Assembly (NCBI GenBank): GCA_019671005.1
Contig: CM033718.1
Span: 37,216,508 to 37,280,507, forward strand
DNA: 64,000 nt
Direction: 5' to 3'
From: Hibiscus mutabilis
Lineage: Eukaryota; Streptophyta; Magnoliopsida; Malvales; Malvaceae
Notes under the pieces: model-generated
What the model was told of the DNA's origin: nothing
What the model saw: only the letters and a program-made list of their open reading frames with translations
Databases searched by the model: none
Made by a program: the position numbers and the translations under genes
Shown: positions 46,601-59,611 of the stretch, piece after piece
How the letters are laid out: each line of letters begins with the position of its first letter
Position numbering within the stretch: the stretch's first letter is position 1

Positions 46601-47538
46601 TGTAACACCCCTCGCCCGGGTTAGGAGTGAGGAGTGTCGATGCATATAACTTATAAGATGACACCAAAATATGGGAAAATTTGAACCATTCCTTAAGTTT
46701 CTTACTTATCAAGCAAGCAAGGACATAATGAACAATACAAGACTAACAAACACTCATGCTTACTTAACATACAAGCAAGGACATTCGAACAATACAACCT
46801 TCAAGGTAAGCAACAAGGTATTCGAACAAGGCAAGAACAATACAAGGTAAGCAATCATACATACTTATCATGCAAGAAACTTCACAAATGATTATTACTT
46901 CAATCTAAGTATTCGAATAGATCACAAAACTTATTTCATTTCAAGTTATCATATACAAGTTACTACATTAGCAATACACTTTAGTTCCTTTTTCTTTACT
47001 ATTCGAAAGACCCTATATGTGTCATGCTTCCATTCAATTCATTGCTCTTTGATTTATATACGTTTTATCTTTACATACTTATTTACCTAAACATGAGCAT
47101 TTGATCATTCATCTATACATGTAACTAGTTTGTACAATTCTATTTCCCTACTTATACATTCGGCCATACCATACAAGGACACAATACACATATAGTCAAA
47201 GCATGATCACACCCAACCATTCGGCAATCACTTAAACATGAACATAGCATTCGAATGTCATCAAGGTAACTAGATTAACCTTGTTTCATTTCATTTAAAT
47301 CATCTTATGTGCAACAACAACATCCATTACATGTAATTTAAGTTCATTAAATACTTCATAATGTCATACAAAATCAAGACATAATAGGCCCATCAAGAGC
47401 AATATATAAAAGTCTCAAGATGCATGTTCAACTAACTATATATACAATCTAGTGCCACCATTCTAGGAGATATACAAAACAAGTATGGAATCATACTTTA
47501 TTTAAACTTGTGTGAGCTGCTTCTTGCTCAAGGTTAAC
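46601..47538 (-). mobile_element. LTR fragment starting TGTAACACCCC, related to family 1
   Basis: It has an intact start (TGTAACACCCCTCGCCCGGG) and body motifs shared with family 1 (CTAGTGCCACCATTCTAG, ACAAGTATGGAATCATAC), but stops abruptly near 47538 after about 940 bp, where unrelated sequence of the other sense begins. The remaining two thirds and any target duplication are missing. Confidence 0.75.
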
Positions 47539-49395
47539 AATGAAATTGAATCACAAGGATTGTTCGGTTATATTAATTGGTAGTTAACAATCAATATGTA
47601 GTTATAGATAAGCTGTTCTGTTCTATAATTGTAAACCTTGAATTTGGGTTGTTTCTATTGAACAAAATGTATGCTAATAAAACATGGCGTAAAAATGTGT
47701 ATTTCATTAATAACGTGACTGTTTTGAATTGGAAAATATATCCATGAGTTTTAGGGGACTATTCTATTTTAAGGAGAGGAATTTCGGGCTGTTTTATAAG
47801 TCTATTGGACTGCCCTGCATATAGCTTTAAAATGCTGGAAAATCTGCTCAATTAGTACAGTTTTGAAAGGATCAAAGATACTGTTTGTCGACTAAATGAA
47901 TAGGAAAAATGTAGTCTTCGAATTGAGTAAAAACAACCTCAAATTCCTTAAAATCAGTATAAAATGTACAATGTTTCGACATGAAAATTATGTACGGTTT
48001 TGAACAATGAAATATATAAGATTTCGTATGCAGTTTGGAAACTTTAAGATGTTGTTTTGGTGAGTTATCGTGAAATTAAAGTAATATTGTTATATATAAG
48101 GTAGCATATTATGGGACTGATTTTTTTTATGGCAAATTGTATAATTATATAAGTAGGCTGGGCAAATTTGATTGAATTGAAAATAAGTGATCAAATTTGT
48201 ATGGTTTAAACTGTATAGGTAAGATTTGCCTTGTTTGATGTGTTGTATGCTTAATGGGACAATTTTGGGTGACCTAATGTGTGTGAATAAACTGCTTGTT
48301 TGGTGTATGTTTGAAGGAATTGTATTAATTCTGATATGTAGATGTACTTTTGTGATATATATAGAAACAAGATGAAGCTAGGAAGGAAATGGAATAAGTA
48401 GCAAGTGGACTGAGGATTCAGGTATCCTGTAATGTCAGGATAAGAGGTGAGCGTAGTTCAAAGCGTCGGGTAGGGTTAAAATCTTTTCTGAGTATTGCTT
48501 TAATTTATGTACACCTTAAAATTTGGTAAATCAAGCTTACGAATATGCAAGCTTGGAAGCAAAGATAAGTACTTTAATGGAAGTACCCTTAAAATTACGA
48601 AAGTGAATGGGAAAAGCATGTTTATGACTTAGAATGCTTTTCATGTTAGTGGATTCTTGTATGTTAGAGTGATGATATATATATATATAGAAACAATGAA
48701 CTATGAAAGAAAGTTTATATATATATATATATATATTAATAAATAAGTGTAAATTTGGGCTATTCGACAAGTGTAAAATAACGTACAGAATTCAATTGTG
48801 ATTGAAAAAATGATATTGATTTGATTGTTTTGCTATCATATGAATACTTGTGATGTGAGTTGAATATGCTATGTAGCATGTTGAGATGAAATAGTATTGA
48901 AAAATCGAGATAAAGAAGAAGCATGTTACGTATGTTAATAATTAATAGTATGAAGATATAATTGATAGAAAATATGTGAGATTGTTAAAGAAGATTTGGC
49001 CATTGGCCATTTGAATACAAAGATTGAGACAGTGGTCTCTAGATTATGTGATTAAACCCTATTTGTAGAAAGGGATTACTGGCACAGGAGGTGCAATTTG
49101 AATAGAGCTAAGCTCTAAGATTGATAATCATTGAAAGCCTTGGTTTCGAGTCATTCATAGATATAGTTGGCATGCCATAGAGTTCATAGAGCTCAGTGTG
49201 TCGGGATGGACTACGGTCCAGGACAGTGGTCCCTATTTGGCGACAGTATGAGGGAAGTTTGTATGGTCACTTGGTGATAGTAGGAGGGATTGACCGGTAC
49301 TACGAGTACCATATTGTTTCATGGCCGACAGTTGGTTGGGGACTCGTGTATTTAGACTGTGTATTCGATTCTCAAGGCTATAATATTGAAAGATT
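47539..49395 (+). mobile_element. Family-4 LTR fragment, plus sense
   Basis: The right part (about 49040-49395) matches 27348-27707. The left part is AT-rich, with phrases typical of these LTRs (GCTGGAAAATCTGC, TTAAGGAGAGG) but no clear start. It contains (AT)n runs at 48674-48688 and 48715-48738. No open frame of significance is seen. Confidence 0.6.
48715..48738. repeat. (AT)n microsatellite
   Basis: A run of about 12 AT dinucleotides, with a shorter run at 48674-48688. Confidence 0.92.
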
Positions 49396-50066
49396 AAGAA
49401 AAAAAATTATTCAAGAAAGAAATACAGAAACTTAATTGACAAGAAATGTATAAACTGATGTTTATAATGATACAATTGGATGTTACCTTGTGATAAGTTA
49501 TAATATGTTTGTGAAATCTCGATATGGGGTATGGCCCCAATTCCTATTTAAATAAATCTAAATTACTTACTTTATGTTAATTATGGATTAACATAGAATC
49601 GAATGGCCTAGTCTGTCATCCCATTGAGAGTTTCATGCACTTGAGAGGACGTTCGTAGTATTCCTATTTCAATTTAGTTTTCACTACAGTTAATTGCTAC
49701 AACATTTCTGAACCTGCTTTCGTTTTGCCATTGCATTTATTTTTAAGTTTTAAATGTGTGTGCTTTGACTAAGCTAGTTTGGCCTCCAATCCCTGTGGAG
49801 ACGATACTCACTCATCACTTTATTACTTGTTCGATGTGTATACTTGCACTATTTGCGTATCATCTATAGTACAACACAGCACGCAACAAGTTTTTGGCAC
49901 CGTTGTCGGGGATTGGCAATTGGTTATTTAGAATTTAGTCTTCGCACCAATTTATTTCTTCTATTTCTTTAGTTTTATTTGTTGTTTTTGTTCACTCTTT
50001 TTCAGGTGTTATGCTGATGCATGACCTGAGGAAGACCCGAAGAACCCTTAGCACCTATAGTACCTA
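49396..50066 (+). mobile_element. Athila/Tat-type LTR end, primer site and leader
   Basis: The block 49780-49890 (CCCTGTGGAGACGATACTC, CACTTTATTACTTG, CGTGCTGTG-type end) resembles the U5 end of Athila/Tat LTRs. It is followed by TTTTTGGCACCGTTGTCGGG, the leader signature of those elements. The leader continues about 150 bp to 50066, where element E is inserted. The boundary with the family-4 fragment (about 49396-49640) is unclear. No gag of this element is present. Confidence 0.72.
49895..49912 (+). promoter_or_regulatory. Primer binding site of Athila/Tat type (tRNA-Asp)
   Basis: TGGCACCGTTGTCGGGGA differs from the tRNA-Asp complement TGGCGCCGTTGCCGGGGA only by two transitions, both at CpG positions. 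This is the known primer class of Athila-like elements and differs from the initiator-Met site of all other elements here. Confidence 0.82.
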
Positions 50067-51939
50067 TGTAACACTCTATCCCCAGGTTAGTCGTAATCCG
50101 GTTCAGGAGTGTTACCAAAGCGAGAACAAAGCAAAAGATAGGTTACTTGTCGAACAAGTAATCTCGATATAGATAACTTGCAACGCAAGTAACCTAAGCA
50201 CAACCATAGAAGACATATAAAACAAACATACAAAGCATACTTTTAAACTTTAGGCATGGCAAATAGGGTACAAATTTATTCCTTTTCATTTCAATACTCA
50301 TACATCATAGAATCATATAAGCTTCTTACTTATCATTCTTACTTAGCTGTCAAGTAAACTCCCATTTGATTTACAATCATCCTAGCATTCGAACAAAACC
50401 AACAATCAAGGCAAGCAATCATACATACTTTCTTAACAAACAATTAACCTCATATATAACTTCAATTTTATCCTAAGGCATTCGGCTATCTACACAATAT
50501 CACAAGATTAACCCCTTTCATGCTTATAATACAAGTTACTACTTTCATATTTCATTTTTACAACTTCCATTCATTATCTCCTATCCCATTCGAAATTCCT
50601 TAAAGTTACATGCTTCCAAATTTTCTAACATAATTCTTGAACATTCAAATTACATATTCTAGCCTCCATTCAAGCCACAATCTAATCCTAATCATTCGGC
50701 TATTTCACCAAACACATACAGAGCATGAAGCTAGTTCATTCAAGGCTTATCCTAGTCTTAAACATTCGACAACCACCCTATACATGCATACCTAACACAA
50801 TCATCAAGGTATAATTACATTCAAGCTACCCTTTAGGTTCATACATTTTGATCTAACATTCGAGTGATACAAAGTTCAACATTCATTGGATTACTTTCAC
50901 ATTATGCGCAACATCAAACTTATTTATATACATATCAACATAGTTCATATACATAGTTTAAGTCAACCAAGTTGTTTACATGATAGGCCTATACAAGTTA
51001 TACCTAATTACAAGTCTTAAGCTCTCAACAAAATGTGTGATCAAGGCAACACATTACAAGTTCTAGTGCCACCAAACTAGGAGCATACAAAGAGTATGAA
51101 ATCATACTTTCAAACTTGCTTCAAAATGTTGCTTCGATCTCAAGATATCCTCTTGAAAGTGTCTTTAATCTGTTATGGGAAGAATGAAGAGTAGAGTGGT
51201 AAGTACAGTTTATGTACTTAGTGAGGCAACACTAAGTCTAGCCAATTCCCAAGCATACATATCCACGTTTACATGTATTTCAAAGAATCTAGATCTTCTC
51301 TACATGATATATACCATTTGAATGATTAGGGTAAACATAGGCAAGATTCACATATCACACATTCAATATTGCAACATCCATCATGTATCCATAACATACT
51401 ATTCGAATTATTGCTTAAGAAACAAGAAATCAAAATCACCAAGTACCAAGTAGGCATTCTTGCACCATAACAACATCTATGCATTTATTTCATGTGAAGT
51501 AACTAGTTATACAATCATTCATGTGTTATTCATGGCAAGGATGTTCATTCAAGAATCTTACAAAACAAGTAATGTTCACATCACACAACCAAGGCAAACA
51601 ATGTTCATTTAAAGTGATTAATTCATCTTATAACACCTTTCGTATTTAGTTCACTAGATAATCAAGTCTTCAACTATATGCACCGTAGTGCCAAAATGCA
51701 CCGTAGTGCCAATATGCACCGCCGTGCCAATATGCACCAGTGCCAATATGCACCGTAGTGCCAATATGAGCTCAAGATTCTAAGGCATGCCCTCATATCT
51801 ATCCAAACTAGCTACAATGGTTGTTGATTATCAAATTCATTCAAGCTTTATACAATTCCTTAATCAAGACATGACTATGCCATTCAAAGGCCAAGCCCTT
51901 AGGTTTATGGAGTCTTAACTCCCAAGACAAGTCTATCCA
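50067..51939 (-). repeat. Element E left LTR, first part
   Basis: It starts TGTAACACTCTATCCCCAGG directly after the Athila-type leader (flanking ACCTA at 50062-50066). It runs to 51939, where the inverted solo LTR is inserted. It contains the five-unit minisatellite at 51675-51762. Confidence 0.9.
51675..51762. repeat. 18-bp hairpin minisatellite, 5 units
   Basis: Five units of AATATGCACCGTAGTGCC type; the fourth is shortened to 16 bp and the third has CGCCGTGCC. Confidence 0.9.
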
Positions 51940-53949
51940 TGTAACACCCTAAATCCTAGCCTAGAATTATTGAAACCAGTTGCTTAAGTTGATAGGTTAA
52001 TTGAACCTATAATTTAAGCTAAATTGATTAGTTAAGAATCTAATTGAAAGAATGAAAATTAAAGGAGAAAGATGACGATTGCATGCTAAATTTCTGATTT
52101 CCCCTAATGCCCTTGATTAAGTTAATAGTAAGGATTAATTAAGGGACATTTTTGACATTTCACAAATCCAATAACTTGGATTAAGTGTCATCATCTTCTT
52201 CATTTTCTCTTTGTTTGGCCGAATTGAATAAGAGAAAACAGGGAGAAAGAGAGTTGAGAAATCAACCATTGAAGAAGGGAAATTAATCTTGCATGTATAG
52301 GATTTTGTAAGGAAATTAATGTTAGAAGCAAAGTAAGTATGAATCTACTCTTGTTCAATCGAATAGGCAACTGTACTTGTTGACTTGGGCTATTTTGATG
52401 ATTGTAAGATGGAATTAACTATTGAATATGTTGCTAGATGATTGTATTGTTGTATAATTATGCAAATTTGGAGAATGAACATTAGGTATTATGCTGGAAA
52501 TTTTGTGTAAGTGATAGTGTAACAAAGCTAGGTTGCTGGAAATTTGAAATGGATGTTGTTGTAAGAATTGAATTGATAGACATGTAATTGAGCTATGGAA
52601 TTAATGAATTGAACATGATCATGATTAGATATGTAATTAAGGTGTTAAACAAGCTGAATTGTTAGTAACCAATGCTGAAAATGAAAGATAAAAGTATGAA
52701 CATAGTCATATAACATAGAAACTGTTTTAGTAAGAACCTATTGTGTAAACATGCAAAATTAAGCAATTTAACCAACTTACTCTATTTAGGATGCCTTGAA
52801 AAATGAATTAACATTGACTAAACATGTTTAGGATTTCATATGAAATTAATTGTAGGGCCAAAACATTGGTTAAAATGAATTTAAGGAATTAAAATGTGAA
52901 TAGGTGCAATATGCCGAGAATTGCTCTGTTCTGGGAAGTAACTTTGAAAATTCACCAAAAATTGTATAGATCAAATTCAGGTAGATGCCCTGTCTTTGAA
53001 AACATAACTGAAAATTGGGTCCTATGCTGGAAACTGTAAATAGAAATTGCTGGACAGTGCAAACTTTCCAGACAATGTAGATGCCCTATCTTTGAATAAT
53101 AAACTGTATTAATTGGCTAAGAACTAAAATGAAAGCCTTATATCATCGTATATACAATTTTGTTACCTTTCCAACGGTGTATAGAAATTGAAATTCCGAC
53201 GTACGGATTAAAAGATATGACCATTTTAAGGGACAGTGTGCAAACTGCCGAGCAGCAGTGTACTGGACAGTTTGGGACTGTTTTTACACCTAGATGCAAA
53301 CTATTTTGAAAACAGTTTTGGGACATTGTAACTTGTCCAGTTATATCTTAAAATGAGGTAATAACAATATGGAGATGAACTAGTAAGAAATGCTTAAAAG
53401 AAAGCATAAAAATAGTAGCTAAATGTTAGGTACAAATGTGGTAACATTGCTACTATACATGTGTGACATTATGTGATTGTTTTGATGAATTGTATGTGTT
53501 ATGCTTGTTAGATCAAGGGCAGCAAGTTGTGGAAGAGGAAAACAGTGGACATCCCAAAGCAAGAGGCAAAGGGATTTGGGTACAAGACAATTGATTAGCT
53601 AGGAGTATTGTGAGTGTAACTATCCTTAGGGTTGGGACTTAGGTCCTAACCAACCTTGTTATTGTATTAATTCAATGTCATTTCCATGTAACATGACCTA
53701 ATACATATTTGGCTAATTAAGAGAAGAATGACATGTACGACAACTTGTTTGATGCCATGATCTATTTGTTTACTTGAGTGTTAAGCAAATGAAATGTAAT
53801 GCTTGACATGTTGCATTGCTTATGCCAAAGGTAAGAAATGGCATGCTTTCTTGGAGATTAAGGTACGCACATTGCATACATATGCATGTGCTTGTGATTG
53901 ATATACATGGCTGTTTGAAATGAAATGAACAATGGTACCACTTTGTATT

Positions 53950-53969
53950 CATGCCATTCGAATGGCATG
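53950..53969. repeat. Perfect 20-bp palindrome
   Basis: CATGCCATTCGAATGGCATG, the same element as at 8998, 17862 and 25233. Its one-mismatch homologue at 55658-55677 in the host LTR overlaps the insertion duplication. Confidence 0.9.
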
Positions 53970-54144
53970 GATAGTTTTGCCTTGGGAGTTAAGACTCCAT
54001 AAGCCTGAGGGCTTGGCCTTTGAATGGCAAACTTATGTATGGATTAATGAATTGTATAAAGCTTGAATGAAATGGATAATCAATAACCTTGGTAGGTAGT
54101 TTGGATAGATAGGAGGGCATGCCTTAGAATCTTGATCTCATGTT

Positions 54145-54234
54145 GGCACTACAGTGCATATTGGCACAACGGTGCATTTCGGCACTACGGTGCATTTTGG
54201 CACGACGGTGAATTTTGGCACTTCGGTGTATTTT
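54145..54234. repeat. 18-bp hairpin minisatellite, 5 units (inverted)
   Basis: Five exact-length 18-bp units of GGCACTACGGTGCATTTT type, the complement of the array in the other family-2 LTRs. Units vary at loop positions (TACA, AACG, TACG, GACG, TTCG) while most stems are kept. Confidence 0.9.
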
Positions 54235-55654
54235 GTTGAGGATTTGATTATCTATTGATCTAAATACCAAATGTGTTATAAGATGACTTAATAACTTGAA
54301 ATGAACATTGTTTTCTTTCGTGGTGTGATGTGAACATGGCTTGTTTTGTAAGATTCATGAATGAACATCCTTGCCTTGAAACATGACACATGAATGGTTG
54401 TATAACTCGTTACTTATCATGAAAGAAATGTATTGATGATGACTTTGTGTAAGAATGCCTACTTGATAATTGGTATATTTGGTTGCTTGTATTCTAAGCA
54501 AGATACTCGAATAGCATATGGGTATATATGATGGATGTTGCTATGTTGATTGTGTGATATGTCAAGATTGCCTATGTTACTCCTTGAATTCGAATGGTAT
54601 GTGTCATTTAGAGATGATCTTGATTCTTTGAAATACATGAAAACTTGGATATATATTCTTTGAAATTGGCTAAACTTGGTGTTACCTCACTAAGTACATA
54701 ACTTGTACTTACCACTCTACTCTTCATTGTTCCCATAACAGATTAAAGACACTTTCAAGAGGATATCTTGATCTCGAAGCAACGTTTTGAAGCAAGCTTG
54801 AAAGTATGATTTCATACTCTTTGTATGCTCCTGGTTTGGTGGCATTAGAACTTGTAATAGGAAGCCTTGATCATGCATTTTGTTGTGTGTTTAATACTAG
54901 TATATGTAATGTTTTGTTGGGCCTATCATGTAACCAAATTGATGACTTAAGCTATGTATATGAACCATGTTGATAAGTATATAATAAGTTTGATGCTGCA
55001 CATAGTGTGAAATTAATCCAATGATTATTGAATCCTTGTTTCATTCGAACAATAAACCAATGTTGTATGATCATGCATTAGTTCCTGTGGTCATTGATAT
55101 GATTCAACAATGTTGATATAGAAGCTAAAGTATGTTCAAACATGCATTATCAATGAATTAGCCAAGTATGTCATGCAATAGTATGACTTGATTGAAAAAT
55201 AAACAAATGAAATGAACTAAGTGAACACTTAGCTATTCAAATATGGTTTATGAACATGTAATTAGAATGTAAGTTGGATACCTTGTATTGATCATGATTA
55301 ATTGGTTGAATAAGTAGTATCTTGAGATGTAAGTAAGCTAATCGAAATGTGTTTAGTGATCATCTTGTATCATTCGAATAGGGTGCATGAGCTTGTAATA
55401 AGAATGAATGTTGAATCATGTCTAATAGTAACCTATTGTGAAGTATGCCACACTTGTGATTGTTGTTTGAATGATGTATGTGAATTGAATGGAAAGGTAA
55501 ATTGATTAATGTGGTTTACTTGTTTAGGTTACTTGCACTACAAGTCATCCAAATCGAGGTTATTTGTTTGACAAGTAACCTATCTCTTGTCTTGTTCTCA
55601 CTTTGGTAACGCTCCTAAACCGGATTACGGCTAACCCGGGGATGGGGTATTACA

Positions 55655-57763
55655 ATCCATGCCATTCTAATGGCATGAACACAAGGTGGTACCATTGTTC
55701 ATTTCATTTCAACCAGCCATGTATATCAATCACAAACACATTCATATGTATGCAATGTGCGTACCTTATTCTCCAAGCAAGCATGCAATTTCTTACCTCT
55801 GGCATAAGCAATGCAACATGTCAAGCATTTCATTTCATTTGCTTAACACTCATGTAAACAAATAGATCATGGCATCAAACAAGTTGACATTCATATCATT
55901 CTTCCCTTAATTAGCTAAATATGTATTAGGTCATGTTACATGGCAATGTCATTGAATTAACATAATAGCAAGATTAGTTAGGACCTAAGTCCTAACCCCA
56001 AGGATGGTTACACTCACAATACTCCTAGCTAATCACTTGTCTTGTATCCAAATCCCTTTGCCTCTTGCTTTGGGATGTCCACTCTTATCTTCCTCTTCCA
56101 CAACTTGTTTCCCTTGGTCTAACTAGCATAACACATACAATTCATCAAAACAAGCACATAATGTCACACATGTATAGTAGCAATGTTACCACATTTGTAA
56201 ATAACATTTAGCTATTGTTTTTATGCTTTCTTTTAAGCATTTCTTACTTGTTCCTCTTTATATTGTTATTATCTCATTTTAAGACATAACTGGACAGGTT
56301 ACAATGTCCCAAAACTCTTTTGGAAACAGTTTGCTTCTAGGTGCAAAAACAGTCCCAAACTGCCCAGGACACTGTTGCCTTGCAGTTTGCACACTGTCCC
56401 TTTAAATGGTCATATCCTTTAATCCGTACGTCGGCATTTCGATTAATTTACACCGTTGGAAAGCTAAATTTTTTTTATTTATGACCATATAAGGCTTGCA
56501 TTTTAGTTCTTATCCAATTAATACAGTTTATTGTTCAAAGACATGGCATTTACACTGTCTGGACAGTTTGCACTGTCAAGCTATTTCTAATTACAGTATC
56601 TAGCATAGGACCCAGATTTCAGTTATGTTTTCACATAATGAAAGTAGACATACCAAGGATCATGTCACTAAAATTTCATCCCGGAATTTGATCTATACAA
56701 ATTTTGGTGAATTTTCGAAGTTACTGCCCAAAACAGAGCAATTCTGGGCAGATTGCACCTATTCACATTTTAATTCCTTAAATTCATTTTAACCAATTTT
56801 TTGGCCCTAGAATTAATTTCGTATGAAATCCTAAACATGTTTAGTCAATGTTAATTCATTTTTCAAGGTGACCAAAACAGATTAAGTTGGTTAAGTTGCT
56901 TAATTTTGCATGTTTACACAATATGTTCTTACTAAAATAGTTTCCATGCTAAATGACTTTGTTCATACTTTTATCTTTCTTTTCCAGCATTGGTTGCTAA
57001 CAATTTAGCTTGTTTAACAACTTAGTACAATACCAAATCATGATCATGTTCAATTCATTAGTTCCATAGCTCAATTACAAGTTCTAACAATTCAATTCTT
57101 ACAACAACATCTAATTTCCAGCAACCTAATTTTGTTACACCATCACTTACACATAAATTCCACTCTAATTCAAGTTATCCATAGTGTATACATGTTCAAT
57201 TTCATCATTCTTTTCATTTCAAACAACCTAACAACTCAACTAAGCATTTAAACATCATCTAAACCAGAATTTTAAGCATGAATCAGTTTGGACAACATGG
57301 ATTTACCTTAGTAATGCTGCCACCAAGTTGAATTTAGCTCAATTTCAACTTTGACACCATAAATCCAAGCTTTCTCTCACAAGAACACTCTCTCCCTATT
57401 TTTCCCTCTTCCAAACGGAAACTAGGGAGAATGACGAAGATGATAACACTTAATCCAAGTTATTGGATTTATGAAATGTCTAAAATATCCCTTAATTAAT
57501 CCTTATTCTTAACTTAATCAAGGGCATTAAGGGAATCATAGAATTTAGCATGCAATCACCCAATTTGCTATGCATTTCAATTTGGTCACTTTAAATTGGT
57601 TACTTACTTCATTCATTCGTCTAATTAAGTCCTTTATTTTGGCATTCATATTTGTTAATTATTCAATTCAACCCTTAATTGACTTTAATTAAATTTAAAA
57701 TGATTTAACTATTTAGGAATTCTAAATAGTGGTAACATTCTAAGCCCTGTTTGGGGTGTTACA
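55655..57763 (-). repeat. Element E left LTR, second part
   Basis: It resumes with the second ATCCA copy and the mutated palindrome, passes the conserved block (about 56425-56530), and ends GGGGTGTTACA at 57763 against the polypurine tract ATTCTCCCCCCTTAAA of element E. Confidence 0.92.
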
Positions 57764-59307
57764 ATTCTCCCCCCTTAAATTAAATTCGTCCTCGAATTTA
57801 CCTGAATCGAATAGGTGAGGATATTGTTTCCTCATGACTTCTTCAGATTCCCAGGTAGCTTCTTCCACCTTATGGTTTCTCCATAAGATCTTAACAAGGG
57901 GAACAATCTTGTTCCGAAGCTTCCTTACTTTCCGGTCAAGAATCTCAATAGGTTTTTCTTCGTAGGACAAATCGGGATTCAATTCTACTTCTTCGGGCTC
58001 AAGGATGTGTGAACGATCAGATCTATACCTTCTAAGCATTGAAACGTGGGAAACATTGTGTATTCTATCAAATTCTCTAGGAAAAGCTAGTCGATAGGCC
58101 ATTGGACCAATTCTTTCAACAATTTCAAATGGTCTGATGTATCGTGGACTGAGCTTCCCTTTTCTTCAAAATCTAAGCATTTTCTTCCAAGGTGAGACCA
58201 TTAGGAATACTTTGTCTCCAATAGCATACTGGATGTCTCTCATTTTTAAGTCAACATATGCTTTCTATCTATCGAAAGCTGCCTTCAATCGATCGTGAAT
58301 GATCTTGATTTGTTCTTCGGTTTCCTGAAGCAATTGAGGTCCTAAAATCTTGTACTCTCCCAATTCAGACCAGCATAGAGGAGTTCTACATCTTCTACCA
58401 TATAGAGCTTCAAATGGTGCCATTTGAATTGACGCTTGATAGCTATTGTTGTAGGCAAACTCTACAAGAGGTAGGGATTTCTCCCAATTCTTCCCGAAGT
58501 CAATAACACAAGCTTGTAGCATATTTTCTAGCACTTGAGTGATTCTCTCAGATTGCCATCCAGTTAAGGATGAAAGGCCATGCTAAGATGTGATTTAGCT
58601 CCTAAAGCTTTCTGTAGAGAATTCCAGAATCGAGAAGCAAATCGAGGGTCACGATCGGAGATGATTGATGTTGGTACACCGTGTAACCGAATCACTTCAC
58701 CGATGTACAACTCGACAAGGGTTTCCAAACTCATGTTCATACGAACATGGATGAAGTGAGTAGATTTAGTGAATCATCAACAATCACCCATACAACATCA
58801 TTCTTTCTTGGAGTAGAAGGAAGGCCGGTGACAAAGTCTATAGTAATTCGATCCCACTTCCACTAAGGAAGTTCAATAGGTTGGAGCAGTCTAGTATGGA
58901 CTTGATGCTCGGCTTTGACTCTTTGACAAGTTAAGCACTTGGATATGAAGTCCGTGATTGCAGATTTAATACTTGGCCACGAGTATAGTGGCTTTAGGTC
59001 CTTATACATCTTAATCGATCTAGGGTGGATCAAGAAAGAACTTTGATATGCTTCTTGCAACATTTCCCGCTTCAATTGTTCGTTGTTAGGAACACGGACT
59101 CTATCTTTGAAATAGAGGATTCAATTTGACTTGAGGGAGAGAAGTCAGAGATAGACTCTGAAGTAAGCTTAGGCATGATCTTCTGAAGATCTGGATCAAC
59201 TTGTTGAAGTTCTTTGATCCTTGAGACTAGATTGGATTGAACTTGAAGTTCAGACAAGAATTTCTGGCCCTTGGATAGTCGGAAATGAGCATTGATAGCC
59301 GTAGTAG
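57764..59307 (-). pseudogene. Element E integrase plus chromodomain (pol exon 2)
   Basis: The exon follows the acceptor at 59308, reading ATTAINAHFRLSKG. The zinc-binding region is open at 58863-59075 (CLTCQRVKAEH), a catalytic-core piece lies at about 58540-58860 (frameshifts and stops), and the connection region is open at 58265-58534. The stretch 57740-58102 is open through the end of the GPF region and the best chromodomain in the window: EILDRKVRKLRN, PLVKILWRNHKVEEATWE, YPHLF. This chromodomain assigns the family to Tekay/Del chromoviruses. Frameshifts near 59120, 58790, 58550 and 58160 kill the gene. Confidence 0.9.
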
Positions 59308-59611
59308 CTACGAAAGAATTAACAAGGTCATTATAATGATTTTCAGTATATTTCTTGCAATGCAAGGCACTATTCGAATTGTTTCTTGAAGAATAAGGCA
59401 TTATTCGAATGCTTTCTTACAAGATAAGAAAGACTAAATTTCAAAGGTTACATGTATTTTAGGCAAAATTCTTACTCGAATGGTAGTTTACTTTTCAAGG
59501 AGATTACGAACGGTAACTTGTAGCTTAAGGAAACTCTAGATTCATCGTTTGCAAAACAAGAAAATGCACGATTCGAATGAATTTAATCAAAATTCTAGAT
59601 TTAGGAGTTAC
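59308..59611 (-). other. Putative phase-1 intron, element E (304 bp)
   Basis: The donor is TACTCGG|GTAACTCC at 59611 and the acceptor TTCTTTCGTAG|CTAC at 59308. The ends match A and B, but the middle is clearly rearranged (different and fewer GTAAC-type repeat units). An in-frame TAA lies three codons after the donor. Confidence 0.72.

Larger units (their letters stand above)
51940..55654 (+). mobile_element. Solo LTR, family 2, inverted (3715 bp) with ATCCA duplication
   Basis: It starts TGTAACACCCTAAATCC and ends GGATGGGGTATTACA, with ATCCA at 51935-51939 and 55655-55659. It is the reverse complement of its host LTR family, with minisatellite (54145-54234), palindrome (53950-53969) and conserved block (about 53110-53220) in mirrored order. 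No internal sequence remains. The 60-codon frame at 53770-53952 has counterparts in sister LTRs that are shifted by indels, so it is not a gene. Confidence 0.94.
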
